A DNA stretch of 43,302 bases from a virus. The DNA is taken from IMG/VR virus record IMGVR_UViG_3300003690_003728, positions 1 to 43,302 of that record; one strand, 5' to 3'. Made by a program: the position numbers and the translations under genes. The notes beneath the pieces were generated by a model. It saw only the letters and a list, made by a program, of their open reading frames with translations. It made no database searches and was not told where the DNA came from. Every line of letters begins with the position of its first letter. Position 1 is the first letter of the stretch. Positions 7,704-14,448 of the stretch are shown here, piece by piece.

Positions 7704-8029
7704 GCGGCGTCTCCTGTTGGTGGGGATAGGAAACCTTCCAGTACGCGTGCCGTTGCCTGCAGCTCTTGAAGCGCGTGAGCGCCCATCCAAGAGCAGCGCC
7801 CCGGCAGGTATACGTTGATGACTGTGGGCGCTTTGAAGTTGCCCTTGTCGATCTCGCTGAACAGCAGCACGTGCACCGTGAATTCGTGAGCAATGCCTGA
7901 GTAGTAAGCATGAACGGCGTAAGTGCCTTGCTGGCTGATCGTGATCGCCAGCTCTTGGATGTAGGCCATGGCGTCGCGGTGCGCTTGGGTCAGCACGGTG
8001 GTAGCGGGGAGGTGGGCGATAGTGCTCAT
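7700..8029 (-). CDS. Hypothetical early protein
   Basis: A 109-aa protein of mixed helix and strand: an N-terminal helix (AHRDAMAYIQELAITIS), then strands around TYAVHAYYSGIAHEFTVHVLLF, and a C-terminal helix (WMGAHALQELQATARVLEGF). No transmembrane segment or signal peptide is clear. I do not recognise the family. It has 4-bp overlaps on both sides within the early operon, which fix its start and support its reality. Confidence 0.55.
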   Translation of the reverse strand: MSTIAHLPATTVLTQAHRDAMAYIQELAITISQQGTYAVHAYYSGIAHEFTVHVLLFSEIDKGNFKAPTVINVYLPGRCSWMGAHALQELQATARVLEGFLSPPTGDAA

Positions 8030-8307
8030 GCGGTCACCTCTAAAGTGTCAGCATGAGTCACGATTTCGTGCTCATCATCCAGGCGTTCAGCCAGTTCTTC
8101 GTAAAGTTCGCGGGGCGACCAGTCGTGGAGAGTGAGCCATGTATTCTGCGGGCATTCCAATAACAAGGCATTTGCCTTGTCTGGGTAATTGGTACGAACT
8201 TTAATTTCGATGCATATAGTTACCGTGCCACTCAACGTTGGCAGATCGAGCCTGCCGCCTTTGCGGCACAACGTACGCAGCGCACGTTCTTGTAGACGGT
8301 TCATCAT
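8026..8307 (-). CDS. Hypothetical early protein
   Basis: A 93-aa acidic-ended protein. The N-terminus (NRLQERALRTLCRKGG) is basic, the centre is mostly beta, and the C-terminus (WSPRELYEELAERLDDEHEIV) is an acidic helix. The start is ATGATG, so either Met at 8307 or 8304 works; the first overlaps the upstream TGA. No family recognised. Second gene of the leftward operon. Confidence 0.55.
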   Translation of the reverse strand: MMNRLQERALRTLCRKGGRLDLPTLSGTVTICIEIKVRTNYPDKANALLLECPQNTWLTLHDWSPRELYEELAERLDDEHEIVTHADTLEVTA

Positions 8308-8495
8308 GCTGCACCGCCCTGGCGGCGATAGCGCGCCGCTTCTTCAGGGGTGAGCAAATAGATAGTGCGGGATTTGTTACCAGCCAGGCGGGCGGCAACG
8401 CGCCCCGTGACGTGTTGCATGGCCTGGATGGCGATGTGGCTGTTACCTGCGGCCGGGTGCATGTACACCCGGCATGGTTGGGCATTGGTTTGCAT
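8304..8495 (-). CDS. Small hypothetical protein, first gene of the leftward early operon
   Basis: A 63-aa basic protein. The middle and end (AARLAGNKSRTIYLLTPEEAARYRRQ) suggest a small DNA-binding or regulatory peptide, though no family is recognised. It is the first gene after the leftward promoter, in the position where lambda carries N, but nothing in it resembles N. GGAG lies 8 bases before the ATG at 8495. The leader upstream holds the repressor-type operators. Confidence 0.55.
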   Translation of the reverse strand: MQTNAQPCRVYMHPAAGNSHIAIQAMQHVTGRVAARLAGNKSRTIYLLTPEEAARYRRQGGAA

Positions 8496-8530
8496 TGTCG
8501 TTGCTCCGTGGTGGGCGGATTACGACAATG

Positions 8531-8559
8531 AGTTTTGTACACCTTAAGGTTTTTGTCAA
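8531..8559 (-). promoter_or_regulatory. Leftward early promoter (PL-like)
   Basis: On the minus strand a perfect -35 TTGACA (8554-8559) is followed after 17 bases by a weak -10 AAAACT (8531-8536). The palindrome ACCTTAAGGT fills the spacer, and an AACC-N5-GGTT site overlaps the -35. This is the only good promoter candidate before the early operon that begins at 8495. The -10 has only three consensus matches, so the exact start point is uncertain. Confidence 0.65.
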
Positions 8560-8586
8560 CCGTTAAGGTTAATAACCTTTTCGGTT
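8541..8586. promoter_or_regulatory. OL-like operator cluster (three sites)
   Basis: Three related palindromic sites: ACCTTAAGGT (8541-8550), AACCGTTAAGGTT (8558-8570) and AACCTTTTCGGTT (8574-8586). The last two share AACC-N5-GGTT with sites beside the repressor gene. The middle site matches the one at 9933-9945 in 12 of 13 positions. They cover the spacer and -35 of the leftward promoter, so the repressor or the Cro-like protein would shut this promoter off. The outermost site runs into the stop codon of the TerB/BRCT gene. Confidence 0.7.
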
Positions 8587-9202
8587 ACTTGAAGGCGTAT
8601 TTCATAAAGTGATCCTCATCAATGATCATGACGGGATGTCCGCCATCTTTGAGAGTTACTGCTGCTTCGATCTTGCGACCATGGCTGGAATACATCCATT
8701 CTTCGTTAGCGATCGTGCCGATGACCAGGTAGTTGACCCGCTTCGACATGGATGATTTGCATTTACCGCCACGCTCTGTGACCAGCGCGGTGCATTCTTT
8801 GCGTGGCCCGTAGGCCATGATGCCCGTAAAGAGAAATGTGCGGTCGACAAACTCAATATCGAGCATTGGTTTGTCGAGGGGGAGGCGAGAAGGGCTGCGG
8901 TAGGCTTTCAGTTCGCCGTTGTCACCAGTCAGAGCGTGGATCATTTCCAGCAGCTCGGCTGACTCGTCATCATCAAGGTGGCCGTCAGACAGCATTTGAT
9001 TAACACGTTCGTACAGAATGCGATAAACCGGATCATCCTGATAGGCACTGGTCTGATTCAGCCAGTATTGCAGAAATTCGGCTTCGGCCTGAACGATCTT
9101 GCCATCGGCAGCGAGGCCACGGGCTAGGCCGATGAGCTCATCGAGTGTGCGGCTCTGGACGCGCGCCTGGGCGTACTGCCTCAGCGGTGCATATTCTTCC
9201 AT
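8585..9202 (-). CDS. TerB-like/BRCT domain protein in the rex-like position (possible lysogenic defence or conversion gene)
   Basis: A 205-aa protein. Residues about 20-95 are helical with two acidic DG-x-I/L-x(3-4)-E type turns (DGKIVQAEAE and DGHLDDDESAE), resembling TerB-like or EF-hand-like stress modules. Residues about 119-200 form a BRCT domain like that of bacterial NAD-dependent DNA ligase: RTFLFTG, then ALVTERGGKCKSSMSKRVNYLVIG, then KIEAAVTLKDGGHPVMIIDEDHF. No ligase catalytic part is present. It lies 25 bp behind the repressor, on the same strand, with GGGG 7 bases before its ATG. It should therefore be expressed during lysogeny, like lambda rexAB. A role in exclusion or DNA-damage response is inference from position and domains. 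A BRCT fold usually binds partner proteins or DNA ends. Confidence 0.8.
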   Translation of the reverse strand: MEEYAPLRQYAQARVQSRTLDELIGLARGLAADGKIVQAEAEFLQYWLNQTSAYQDDPVYRILYERVNQMLSDGHLDDDESAELLEMIHALTGDNGELKAYRSPSRLPLDKPMLDIEFVDRTFLFTGIMAYGPRKECTALVTERGGKCKSSMSKRVNYLVIGTIANEEWMYSSHGRKIEAAVTLKDGGHPVMIIDEDHFMKYAFK

Positions 9203-9227
9203 CTTGATTCCCCTTTACGTAGTAACG

Positions 9228-9896
9228 TCAGAGAACCTTAACGAGGTACAGCCCCTTGCCGACGACTTCCCAGGTGTCGTCCATCTTCATGTACTGTGGT
9301 TCCCATTTTGGATTCTTGGCGCAAAGGTAATAGTTTCCATCCTCGTACCGGATCTCCTTGAATGTCCCGCTATTGTTCTGTGTGCAGCGGGCGTAGACGA
9401 CATCCCCAGACATCCATTCAGCCTCAGGATCAATCACGATACGATCCCTGGGGTTGAAGTCTGGCAGCATGCTGATGCCATCGAGTATCAGCACGAAGGC
9501 CCGATTGCTGCATGGACCTGGGGCTGGTACGTACTCCTCGATATCGGCCTCCTCAAACGCCTCTTTGAGGGCGCCGGCTGTTGCCATGCCTATTACGGGC
9601 AGCATGTGGCCCACTGGGTGAAGCACGCTGGCATCTTCTAAATGATATACCGGTGAGTTCTCTTGGGTGTGTATGCCCGCGTTTCGTATGTCGTCTAAAT
9701 AGTTGCTGGGAAGGCTTAGCTTCTGTTCTATGTGGCGCGCTAACTTCTCGCCTATATTTTTGGTGGGATTTCTGCCCGCAAAGCTGCTGCACTGGCTGGG
9801 ATGGCGATCCAGAGCGTCAGATAGTTTCTGCAGATTCATGTGTCGCTGCTCCATCACCTGATGGAGAAGCTCTAAGCGCAAGGCATGTATATTCAT
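9228..9896 (-). CDS. CI-like repressor with S24 (LexA-type) peptidase domain
   Basis: A 222-aa lysogenic repressor. The N-terminal part (about residues 5-70) is a helix-turn-helix of the kind NLQKLSDALDRHPSQCSSF, with GRNPTKNIGEKLARHIE after it. The C-terminal S24 domain has the cleavage pair Ala107-Gly108, the nucleophile Ser142 in DGISMLP and the base Lys180 in TFKEIR. All self-cleavage residues are present, so it should be inactivated by activated RecA after DNA damage. I chose the ATG at 9896, since the longer frame to 9983 reads through the operators and promoter. No clear Shine-Dalgarno precedes this ATG. It is divergent from the Cro-like gene. Confidence 0.92.
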   Translation of the reverse strand: MNIHALRLELLHQVMEQRHMNLQKLSDALDRHPSQCSSFAGRNPTKNIGEKLARHIEQKLSLPSNYLDDIRNAGIHTQENSPVYHLEDASVLHPVGHMLPVIGMATAGALKEAFEEADIEEYVPAPGPCSNRAFVLILDGISMLPDFNPRDRIVIDPEAEWMSGDVVYARCTQNNSGTFKEIRYEDGNYYLCAKNPKWEPQYMKMDDTWEVVGKGLYLVKVL

Positions 9897-9914
9897 AAGG
9901 TTATTTTTCGATAT

Positions 9915-9945
9915 AACCGCCAAGGTTGCGATAACCGTTAAGGTG
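9915..9945. promoter_or_regulatory. OR-like operator pair between repressor and cro-like gene
   Basis: Two sites in the divergent intergenic region: AACCGCCAAGGTT (9915-9927) and AACCGTTAAGGTG (9933-9945). They sit 18 bases apart start to start, nearly two helical turns, so dimers could bind side by side. A single half-site AAGGTT (9897-9902) lies next to the repressor start. The sites share AACC-N5-GGTT with the cluster at 8558-8586, which ties both promoters to one regulator. Confidence 0.7.
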
Positions 9946-9952
9946 TTGCTTT

Positions 9953-9958
9953 TATAAT
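9953..9958 (+). promoter_or_regulatory. Rightward early promoter (PR-like), -10 box
   Basis: A perfect TATAAT lies 46 bases before the cro-like ATG, with the operator 9933-9945 in the spacer region. No good -35 is seen at 16-18 bases; the nearest TTGCGA (9926-9931) is 21 bases away. Repression by an operator between -35 and -10 is plausible. The start point would be near 9965. Confidence 0.6.
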
Positions 9959-10003
9959 CTCTAGGTGTCATTCTTAATGGCATGCCACATTGGAGATACA
10001 GCC

Positions 10004-10231
10004 ATGCAGCTTCGTGAATACTTAAAACAGCAAGATGAAGCCCAGCTTGAACAATTTGCAGAGCGGGTCGGTACGTCCACTAAGTACCTAAGAGCCCATG
10101 TGATTAGCGGTAGCCGAGGAGCTTCATTGAAATTTATGCGCGCACTTGCCCGTGGCAGTGAAGGTTCAGTTTCACTGTCAGAAGTTTTGCAGCACTACGG
10201 TGTTAGCAAGGAAGAGCTAGAGGCCGCCTAA
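10004..10231 (+). CDS. Cro/YdaS-like DNA-binding regulator
   Basis: A 75-aa protein with a helix-turn-helix: LREYLKQQDEAQLEQFAERVGTS, then TKYLRAHVISGSRGASLKFMRALARGS. This pattern fits small Cro-like or YdaS-like regulators divergent from phage repressors. It likely binds the same operators and shuts off the repressor promoter early in lytic growth. GGAGAT (9992-9997) is 6 bases before the ATG at 10004. The open frame from 9965 would place the start at the promoter itself, so it was not used. Confidence 0.75.
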   Translation: MQLREYLKQQDEAQLEQFAERVGTSTKYLRAHVISGSRGASLKFMRALARGSEGSVSLSEVLQHYGVSKEELEAA

Positions 10232-10432
10232 CGATTCGTTAGAGGTGCTGGATAAGCTGCTCGAAAGCAACTTACCCAGCGGGTGCCAGAGAGGGTCTGC
10301 CCACCACAGACCGATCCCTCACTGGACTTTTTGCAACGCAAGAGAGCAAACCAATAAAGCCCCTTGCGCTACAGTTCCCATCATACACCACTGGAGAGCT
10401 GTTGCGCATGGCATAGGAACGGGAGTAATGCC
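10232..10432 (+). other. Intergenic leader between cro-like and CII-like genes
   Basis: About 200 bases with no credible gene; the open frame at 10245-10436 has no fitting ribosome site and looks like chance. TTGC-AAC-GCAA (10331-10341), an inverted TTGC pair, is the only clear symmetric element and could bind a regulator. No T-tailed hairpin or strong promoter was recognised. Confidence 0.35.
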
Positions 10433-10942
10433 ATGAGTAAACGCTGGCCCACATCACGAGATCGCGCTGAGCGCGAGATCCTGCCCCTTAATTTATCGTT
10501 GTATCACGCGGCGCGTGATTACCCTGGCGGCGGCAAGGCCATTGCTGCTGTTTATGGGGTGCCTGCTACCACGCTGCAGCATCGATTAAACCCCAACGCG
10601 GATACCCATAAGCTGACCGTCGATGATTTGGAGTACGTGCTGGAAGCGACCCGCGACCCGCGTATTTTGGATTCATTGCTTTCGTTGGTACCGGGCGCTC
10701 ACTGGTTTGAGTACCAGGAAGCGACGAACGATAGCAGCGAACAGCAGTTGATGGAGTCGGTGGCGGAAATGTCTAGCCGTGTCTCTGACCTGTTGAGCCG
10801 CATCAGCGAGCATCGTAAGGACGGTGTGTATACCTCCGGCGAGGTTTCTGAGCTTAAGAAGCTGAAAGGGCAGTTGATAAGCGCCCTGCAGGGGCTGCTG
10901 GTGAGCGCTCAGCGCTTTGATGGGGAGAGCAGCCATGGATAA
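10433..10942 (+). CDS. CII-like phage regulatory protein (CP76 family)
   Basis: A 169-aa protein of the CP76/phage regulatory CII family. The core is LYHAARDYPGGGKAIAAVYG, then ATTLQHRLNPNADTHKLTVDDLEYVLEAT, then RILDSLLSL. In P2-like and related phages such proteins act on early promoters to favour lysogeny or replication genes. The C-terminal half is a coiled-coil-like region (SVAEMSSRVSDLLSRISEH) probably used to multimerise. I chose the ATG at 10433, with GGGAG 7 bases upstream, over 10364. Its stop lies inside the next gene's start region. Confidence 0.8.
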   Translation: MSKRWPTSRDRAEREILPLNLSLYHAARDYPGGGKAIAAVYGVPATTLQHRLNPNADTHKLTVDDLEYVLEATRDPRILDSLLSLVPGAHWFEYQEATNDSSEQQLMESVAEMSSRVSDLLSRISEHRKDGVYTSGEVSELKKLKGQLISALQGLLVSAQRFDGESSHG

Positions 10943-11138
10943 GGCCGATATCGCGAACGATTACATTGAGTGGCGGTTAGAGCAAGCGATGAAAGCTCGC
11001 CAGCAATGCGCCGCTTCTGTGCTTTCAAGCCGTGCAATCTGCAAAAAGTGTGATGAGCCGATCCCGGCGGCGCGGCGTAAGGCGCTGCCAGGGGTGCAGT
11101 TGTGTGTTGAGTGTCAGTCAGCGATGGAGGGGCGGTGA
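10935..11138 (+). CDS. Small TraR/DksA-type C4 zinc finger protein
   Basis: A 67-aa protein with a helical N-terminus (DKADIANDYIEWRLEQAMKAR) and a C4 zinc finger made by CKKC and CVEC, spaced by PIPAARRKALPG. This is the TraR/DksA-like pattern of phage proteins that can modulate RNA polymerase through its secondary channel. Its effect here is unknown. The ATG at 10935 overlaps the CII-like stop by 8 bp, and GGGGAGA lies upstream. The TGA at its end is shared with the primase ATG (TGATG). Confidence 0.85.
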   Translation: MDKADIANDYIEWRLEQAMKARQQCAASVLSSRAICKKCDEPIPAARRKALPGVQLCVECQSAMEGR

Positions 11139-12166
11139 TGGATTTACTCTCTATTGATGAGGTGCGCGTGGCGTTAACGCATATCCCCGCCGATGACCGC
11201 GATACCTGGGTGAACGTGGGTAATGCCGTCAAAACCGAATATGGTGATGACGGTTTTTTTGCGTGGGATGAATGGAGCCAAGGTGGTGATAGCTATAACG
11301 CAAAGGATGCGCAGAGCGTGTGGAAAAGCCTGCAAGCGGGCCACGTGCGCTTGGGTACGATCATCAAGCTAGCGGGTCAGCATGGCTGGAAGCGTGAGCG
11401 TAAGGAGATGAGCGCTGACGATCGGAAGCGGATGAAAGTTGAGCAGGAAGAACGGCGTAAAGCGCGCCAAGCCGAAATCGAAGCCGATGAAAAGCGCCGT
11501 GATGCGATGCGTGAAACGGTGGCCATGGCGTGCCGGCATTTCATCAAGAAGCACTGCCAGCGGGAAGGAAAATCCGCTTATCTGGATGCCAAGCAGGTGG
11601 AGGCGTTCGGCGTTTGGTTCCCGCGTTGTTCGGTGGTGATCAGTATCGATGACCAGGCGCAACGGGCGGACGTTTGGCCGGGCATGGAAGTGAAGCGGTT
11701 TTTTGATGATTTGCCCCAGCCAAGGCCGGATCACATTTCCTTTATGCGTATTCAGCAGGGCGATGTTGTGGTGCCGCTGCGGGATGTGAACGGTAAGGTG
11801 GTGTCCATCCAGGTGATCAAGCCTAACGGTACCAAGCTGTTTCCGAAGTATGGCCGCAAGTCGGGCACTTGGCACCGGATCGGCGCGGGGAGTGAATCGC
11901 AGGTCGTGGCGGTGGCTGAGGGTTATGCGACTGGGGCTAGTATTCACATGGCCACCGGTTGGCCGGTGGCCGTGGCGATGGATGCGGGCAACCTACAGCG
12001 CGTTGTTCCACTGCTAGGCCAGCTCTACCAGGGCGCTACGCTGGTGGTGTGTGGCGATGATGACCCGCAAGTGAAGGATAACCCCGGACGCAAGAAAGCC
12101 GAGGAGATCGCGCAAGCCATGCATGCGGTGGCAGTGTTTCCACAGCTGCGCCAGGAGGCCGCGTAA
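11138..12166 (+). CDS. Phage primase (PriCT_2 and Toprim domains)
   Basis: A 342-aa protein for primer synthesis in phage DNA replication. The N-terminus (about 5-78) fits PriCT_2: VRVALTHIPADDRDTWVNVG, FFAWDEWSQGG, LGTIIKLAGQHGW. A charged helix follows (about 85-130). The Toprim-like domain near the C-terminus shows VVAVAEGYATGAS and then TLVVCGDDDPQ. It ends abruptly after a short VAVFPQL strand. The DWNDLHVAEG segment that usually closes such Toprim proteins is instead at the start of the next gene. GGAGGGG precedes the ATG at 11138. I saw no separate prim-pol domain. Confidence 0.85.
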   Translation: MDLLSIDEVRVALTHIPADDRDTWVNVGNAVKTEYGDDGFFAWDEWSQGGDSYNAKDAQSVWKSLQAGHVRLGTIIKLAGQHGWKRERKEMSADDRKRMKVEQEERRKARQAEIEADEKRRDAMRETVAMACRHFIKKHCQREGKSAYLDAKQVEAFGVWFPRCSVVISIDDQAQRADVWPGMEVKRFFDDLPQPRPDHISFMRIQQGDVVVPLRDVNGKVVSIQVIKPNGTKLFPKYGRKSGTWHRIGAGSESQVVAVAEGYATGASIHMATGWPVAVAMDAGNLQRVVPLLGQLYQGATLVVCGDDDPQVKDNPGRKKAEEIAQAMHAVAVFPQLRQEAA

Positions 12167-13632
12167 TGGCAGATTGGAATGACCTGCATGTTGCTGAGGG
12201 CTTGGATGCTGTTAGGCATCAGTTGTTTGCTGCTTTGGAGGCGGCGAATGATAGTAGTCAACCTCTCCCCATCGCCCCCACTCTGGAGTGCGGTACCAGT
12301 GAAAAAGATCAAGGGCAGGAAATCGCGCCCACTCACCCACAGGAGGGGCAGGAGGAGAACCCTTACGGCGTTCGCATTCGCAAAGATGACATGCTCAATC
12401 ACTTCCGGCTGATCTATGGCACGGACTTGGTCTGGGATGGTATGCGCGGCAAGCTGATTCGCGTGCCTCATGTTCGCGAGGCAGTTGGCCGGGAGACGTT
12501 TAAGGAGTGGCAGGATCACCCGTGGCGGATGATTGCCGAGGAGGTGGTGTTCGATCCTACCGAGGAGGTCGACCCGCGTTTGAGCGTGAACCTTTATGAC
12601 GGTTTTAAGATGGAGCCTGACTCGAGAAGTGATGAAGGTTGCAAGCTAATCAGGGCGCATATCTACCGCCTATGTGGCAAACGTGATGCTGAGTTCTGGT
12701 GGTTGCTGAAGTGGATGGCATTGCCGTTGCAGCAGCCGGGTACCAAGATGGCCAGCGCCGTGCTGGTTCACGGTGCAGAGGGTACGGGTAAGTCGTTGCT
12801 GTTTGAGGGTATCTTGAAGCGCATCTATGGTGAGTACGGCGTGACGATCGGGCAGGCCCAGCTGGAAAGCCAGTTCACCGGGTGGCAGTCGCGGCGGTTG
12901 TTCGCGCTGGCTGAGGAGGTCGTGAGTAGGGCTGAGAAGGCGCATTACAAGGGCGTGCTCAAACACGTGGTTACCGGTGATGAACTCCAGATCAATGAAA
13001 AAAACATGCCGCTACGCAGTGAGCGCAACCATGTGAACTTCGTTTTTCTCTCTAACTCGACGGTACCGTTGGAGCTCGACCTGGGCGATCGACGCTACTT
13101 CGTGCTGCATGTGGAAGATGTGCCACCGCCTGAATACTTTGAGGCGCTGTCAGAAGAGATCGCCAGTGGAGGTGTTGAGTCTTTCTATCATTACCTGCTG
13201 AACCTTCCGTTGGCTGACTTCAAGGCACATACCAAACCGCCGCTATCCGACGCCAAGCAACGGTTGATAGATTCCAGCCTTTCGCCGGCACGGTTCTTTA
13301 TCCATGAGTGGCGCAATGGTGATCTTGATTTGCCGTATGGAGTGGTCGCGGTGAACGACCTTTGGAAGGCGTTCTTACGATGGTGCGAGAACACGAATGA
13401 GTTTAAGACCAAGCAGCGGTGGTTCTGTGATGAAGTGGCTAGGGACATGCTGAGGGATCGGCGCGATATCCGTTACCCGGCTAGCTCTGGCCCGTTCAAG
13501 ACGACCAGGTTGTTTGTGCCCCCTGAATATGTGGACAAGGTCGGCAAGCCGGGCTGGCCTGACCTGGCTAGCGAGCAGGCGCGGGCGTTCCGGTTCAAGG
13601 TGGAAGTGAAGCATGAGGATACTGGGTTATGA
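12166..13632 (+). CDS. DUF5906/D5-like SF3 replicative helicase
   Basis: A 488-aa helicase. It starts with ADWNDLHVAEGLDAVRHQL, which looks like a primase C-terminus, then a low-complexity linker to about residue 65. Walker A is GAEGTGKS (203-210), the Walker B-like segment is LFALAEEVV (about 245-253), and a sensor-like VNFVFLSNS follows. The domain matches DUF5906 and P4-alpha-like SF3 helicases, which form rings that unwind the origin. AGGAGG (12153-12158) gives it its own ribosome site, and the start overlaps the primase stop (TAATG). The C-terminal part resembles a winged-helix DNA-binding tail. The origin-like repeats begin two bases after its stop. Confidence 0.85.
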   Translation: MADWNDLHVAEGLDAVRHQLFAALEAANDSSQPLPIAPTLECGTSEKDQGQEIAPTHPQEGQEENPYGVRIRKDDMLNHFRLIYGTDLVWDGMRGKLIRVPHVREAVGRETFKEWQDHPWRMIAEEVVFDPTEEVDPRLSVNLYDGFKMEPDSRSDEGCKLIRAHIYRLCGKRDAEFWWLLKWMALPLQQPGTKMASAVLVHGAEGTGKSLLFEGILKRIYGEYGVTIGQAQLESQFTGWQSRRLFALAEEVVSRAEKAHYKGVLKHVVTGDELQINEKNMPLRSERNHVNFVFLSNSTVPLELDLGDRRYFVLHVEDVPPPEYFEALSEEIASGGVESFYHYLLNLPLADFKAHTKPPLSDAKQRLIDSSLSPARFFIHEWRNGDLDLPYGVVAVNDLWKAFLRWCENTNEFKTKQRWFCDEVARDMLRDRRDIRYPASSGPFKTTRLFVPPEYVDKVGKPGWPDLASEQARAFRFKVEVKHEDTGL

Positions 13633-13633
13633 G

Positions 13634-13866
13634 TCAGACAGTCAGACAGACTATCAGACAGACTTTCAGACGCAGGAATACCGCCGCCATGCGGTTTCCG
13701 ACAGTCCGACAGACTTTTACCGGATAGCCCATGCGCGCGCGTACGCACATGACAACCTTTATATATTACTGTCTGAATGTCTGAAAAATGAAGTAAGTAT
13801 TTAATAAGTAAGATAAAAATTATCAGACAGATATTCAGACAGTTAATCAGACAGTCAGACAGGGGG
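13634..13866. repeat. Iteron-like TCAGAC repeat array with AT-rich core, candidate replication origin
   Basis: TCAGAC occurs at 13634, 13642, 13654 and 13666, and again at 13823, 13835, 13847 and 13855. The spacings are 8, 12, 12 and then 12, 12, 8, a mirror-like layout. TCCGAC variants lie at 13697 and 13705, and the reverse GTCTGA lies at 13771 and 13779, each pair 8 apart. Between the groups, 13757-13822 is AT-rich. Regular short repeats next to an AT-rich stretch, right behind primase and helicase genes, fit an iteron origin. A short open frame across it (13613-13804) is read as chance coding of the repeats. Confidence 0.6.
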
Positions 13867-13870
13867 CATG

Positions 13871-14248
13871 ATGATCAAGGAAATAGACGAATTGCTGCAG
13901 CATTGGGCCGATCAGCTGAAAGGCCGGGGAATGCGTCAATGCTCACCTCTGGGACGCCTTGCCGAGTTTGGCGGAGTGATGCCTAGCGGTGGCCCTAAGG
14001 GCTCGCGTGATCTGCTGGGCTTGGGTGATATGGATGATGCGGCTTGGGAAATGCAGAAGGCAGTGAGCGCGTTGAGCGCTGAGTACCAGGTGCTGGCTCA
14101 CGAGCACTATCTGTGGAATGGGTACAACGATGCGAAAGGTGAGCGCTTGGGAATGGCTGAAAGCACTTACTATGATCGGCTGCATCGCATGCACTACGAG
14201 CTTAAGCAAACCCTGAGAGAGAACCACAAGCGCTATAAGCGTGCATGA
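13871..14248 (+). CDS. Q-like antitermination or late-gene regulator
   Basis: A 125-aa protein resembling small phage late regulators. The N-terminus (ELLQHWADQLKGRG) is followed by a middle with a DDAAWEMQKAVSAL helix, then a sigma-70 region-4-like HTH: VLAHEHYLWNGYNDAKGERLGM, STYYDRLHRMHYELK. It lies directly before the candidate late promoter and two terminators, where lambdoid phages keep Q. The start is ATGATG; the second Met at 13871 has the better spacing from AGGGGG, but 13868 is possible. Antitermination is inferred from position and pattern. Confidence 0.7.
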   Translation: MIKEIDELLQHWADQLKGRGMRQCSPLGRLAEFGGVMPSGGPKGSRDLLGLGDMDDAAWEMQKAVSALSAEYQVLAHEHYLWNGYNDAKGERLGMAESTYYDRLHRMHYELKQTLRENHKRYKRA

Positions 14249-14315
14249 ACCCCACTTATGTCTGTATGACGCCAGGATGAACCCGTTACATTGAAGGTTT
14301 GGCATTACCGACCTC

Positions 14316-14344
14316 TTGATGCCACCGGAGTGGAGGCCCATTAT
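14316..14344 (+). promoter_or_regulatory. Candidate late promoter
   Basis: TTGATG (14316-14321), a 17-base spacer, then CATTAT (14339-14344), with four of six matches in each box. It lies after the Q-like gene and about 36 bases before the first terminator, which is where a Q-dependent late promoter is expected. No other better pair was seen in 14249-14380. Confidence 0.4.
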
Positions 14345-14379
14345 TCAGCTACCGTCTGATAGATGCGTCTCCATCTAGA

Positions 14380-14406
14380 AGCCCCAGCCACCCGCTGGGG
14401 CTTTTT
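14380..14406 (+). terminator. Intrinsic terminator before the late operon (first of two)
   Basis: An 8-bp stem AGCCCCAG/CTGGGGCT (14380-14387 and 14395-14402) with a 7-base loop, followed directly by a T-tract. It would stop early rightward transcription unless an antiterminator acts. The Q-like gene upstream makes that the likely control. Confidence 0.85.
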
Positions 14407-14448
14407 GTTGGGCGCTAGACAACCAGTGCTCCCGTCCGTGGTGGGCGG

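Noticed and set aside
9896-9983. N-terminal extension of the repressor to 9983
   Set aside because: It would translate through the operators and the rightward promoter, and the helix-turn-helix starts naturally at 9896.
10245-10436. A 63-aa open frame between the cro-like and CII-like genes
   Set aside because: No fitting ribosome site, odd composition, and it overlaps the better supported CII-like start.
13613-13804. A 63-aa open frame across the TCAGAC repeats
   Set aside because: Its SDSQTDYQTDF-type sequence is only the translation of the repeats, it overlaps the helicase end, and it lacks a ribosome site.
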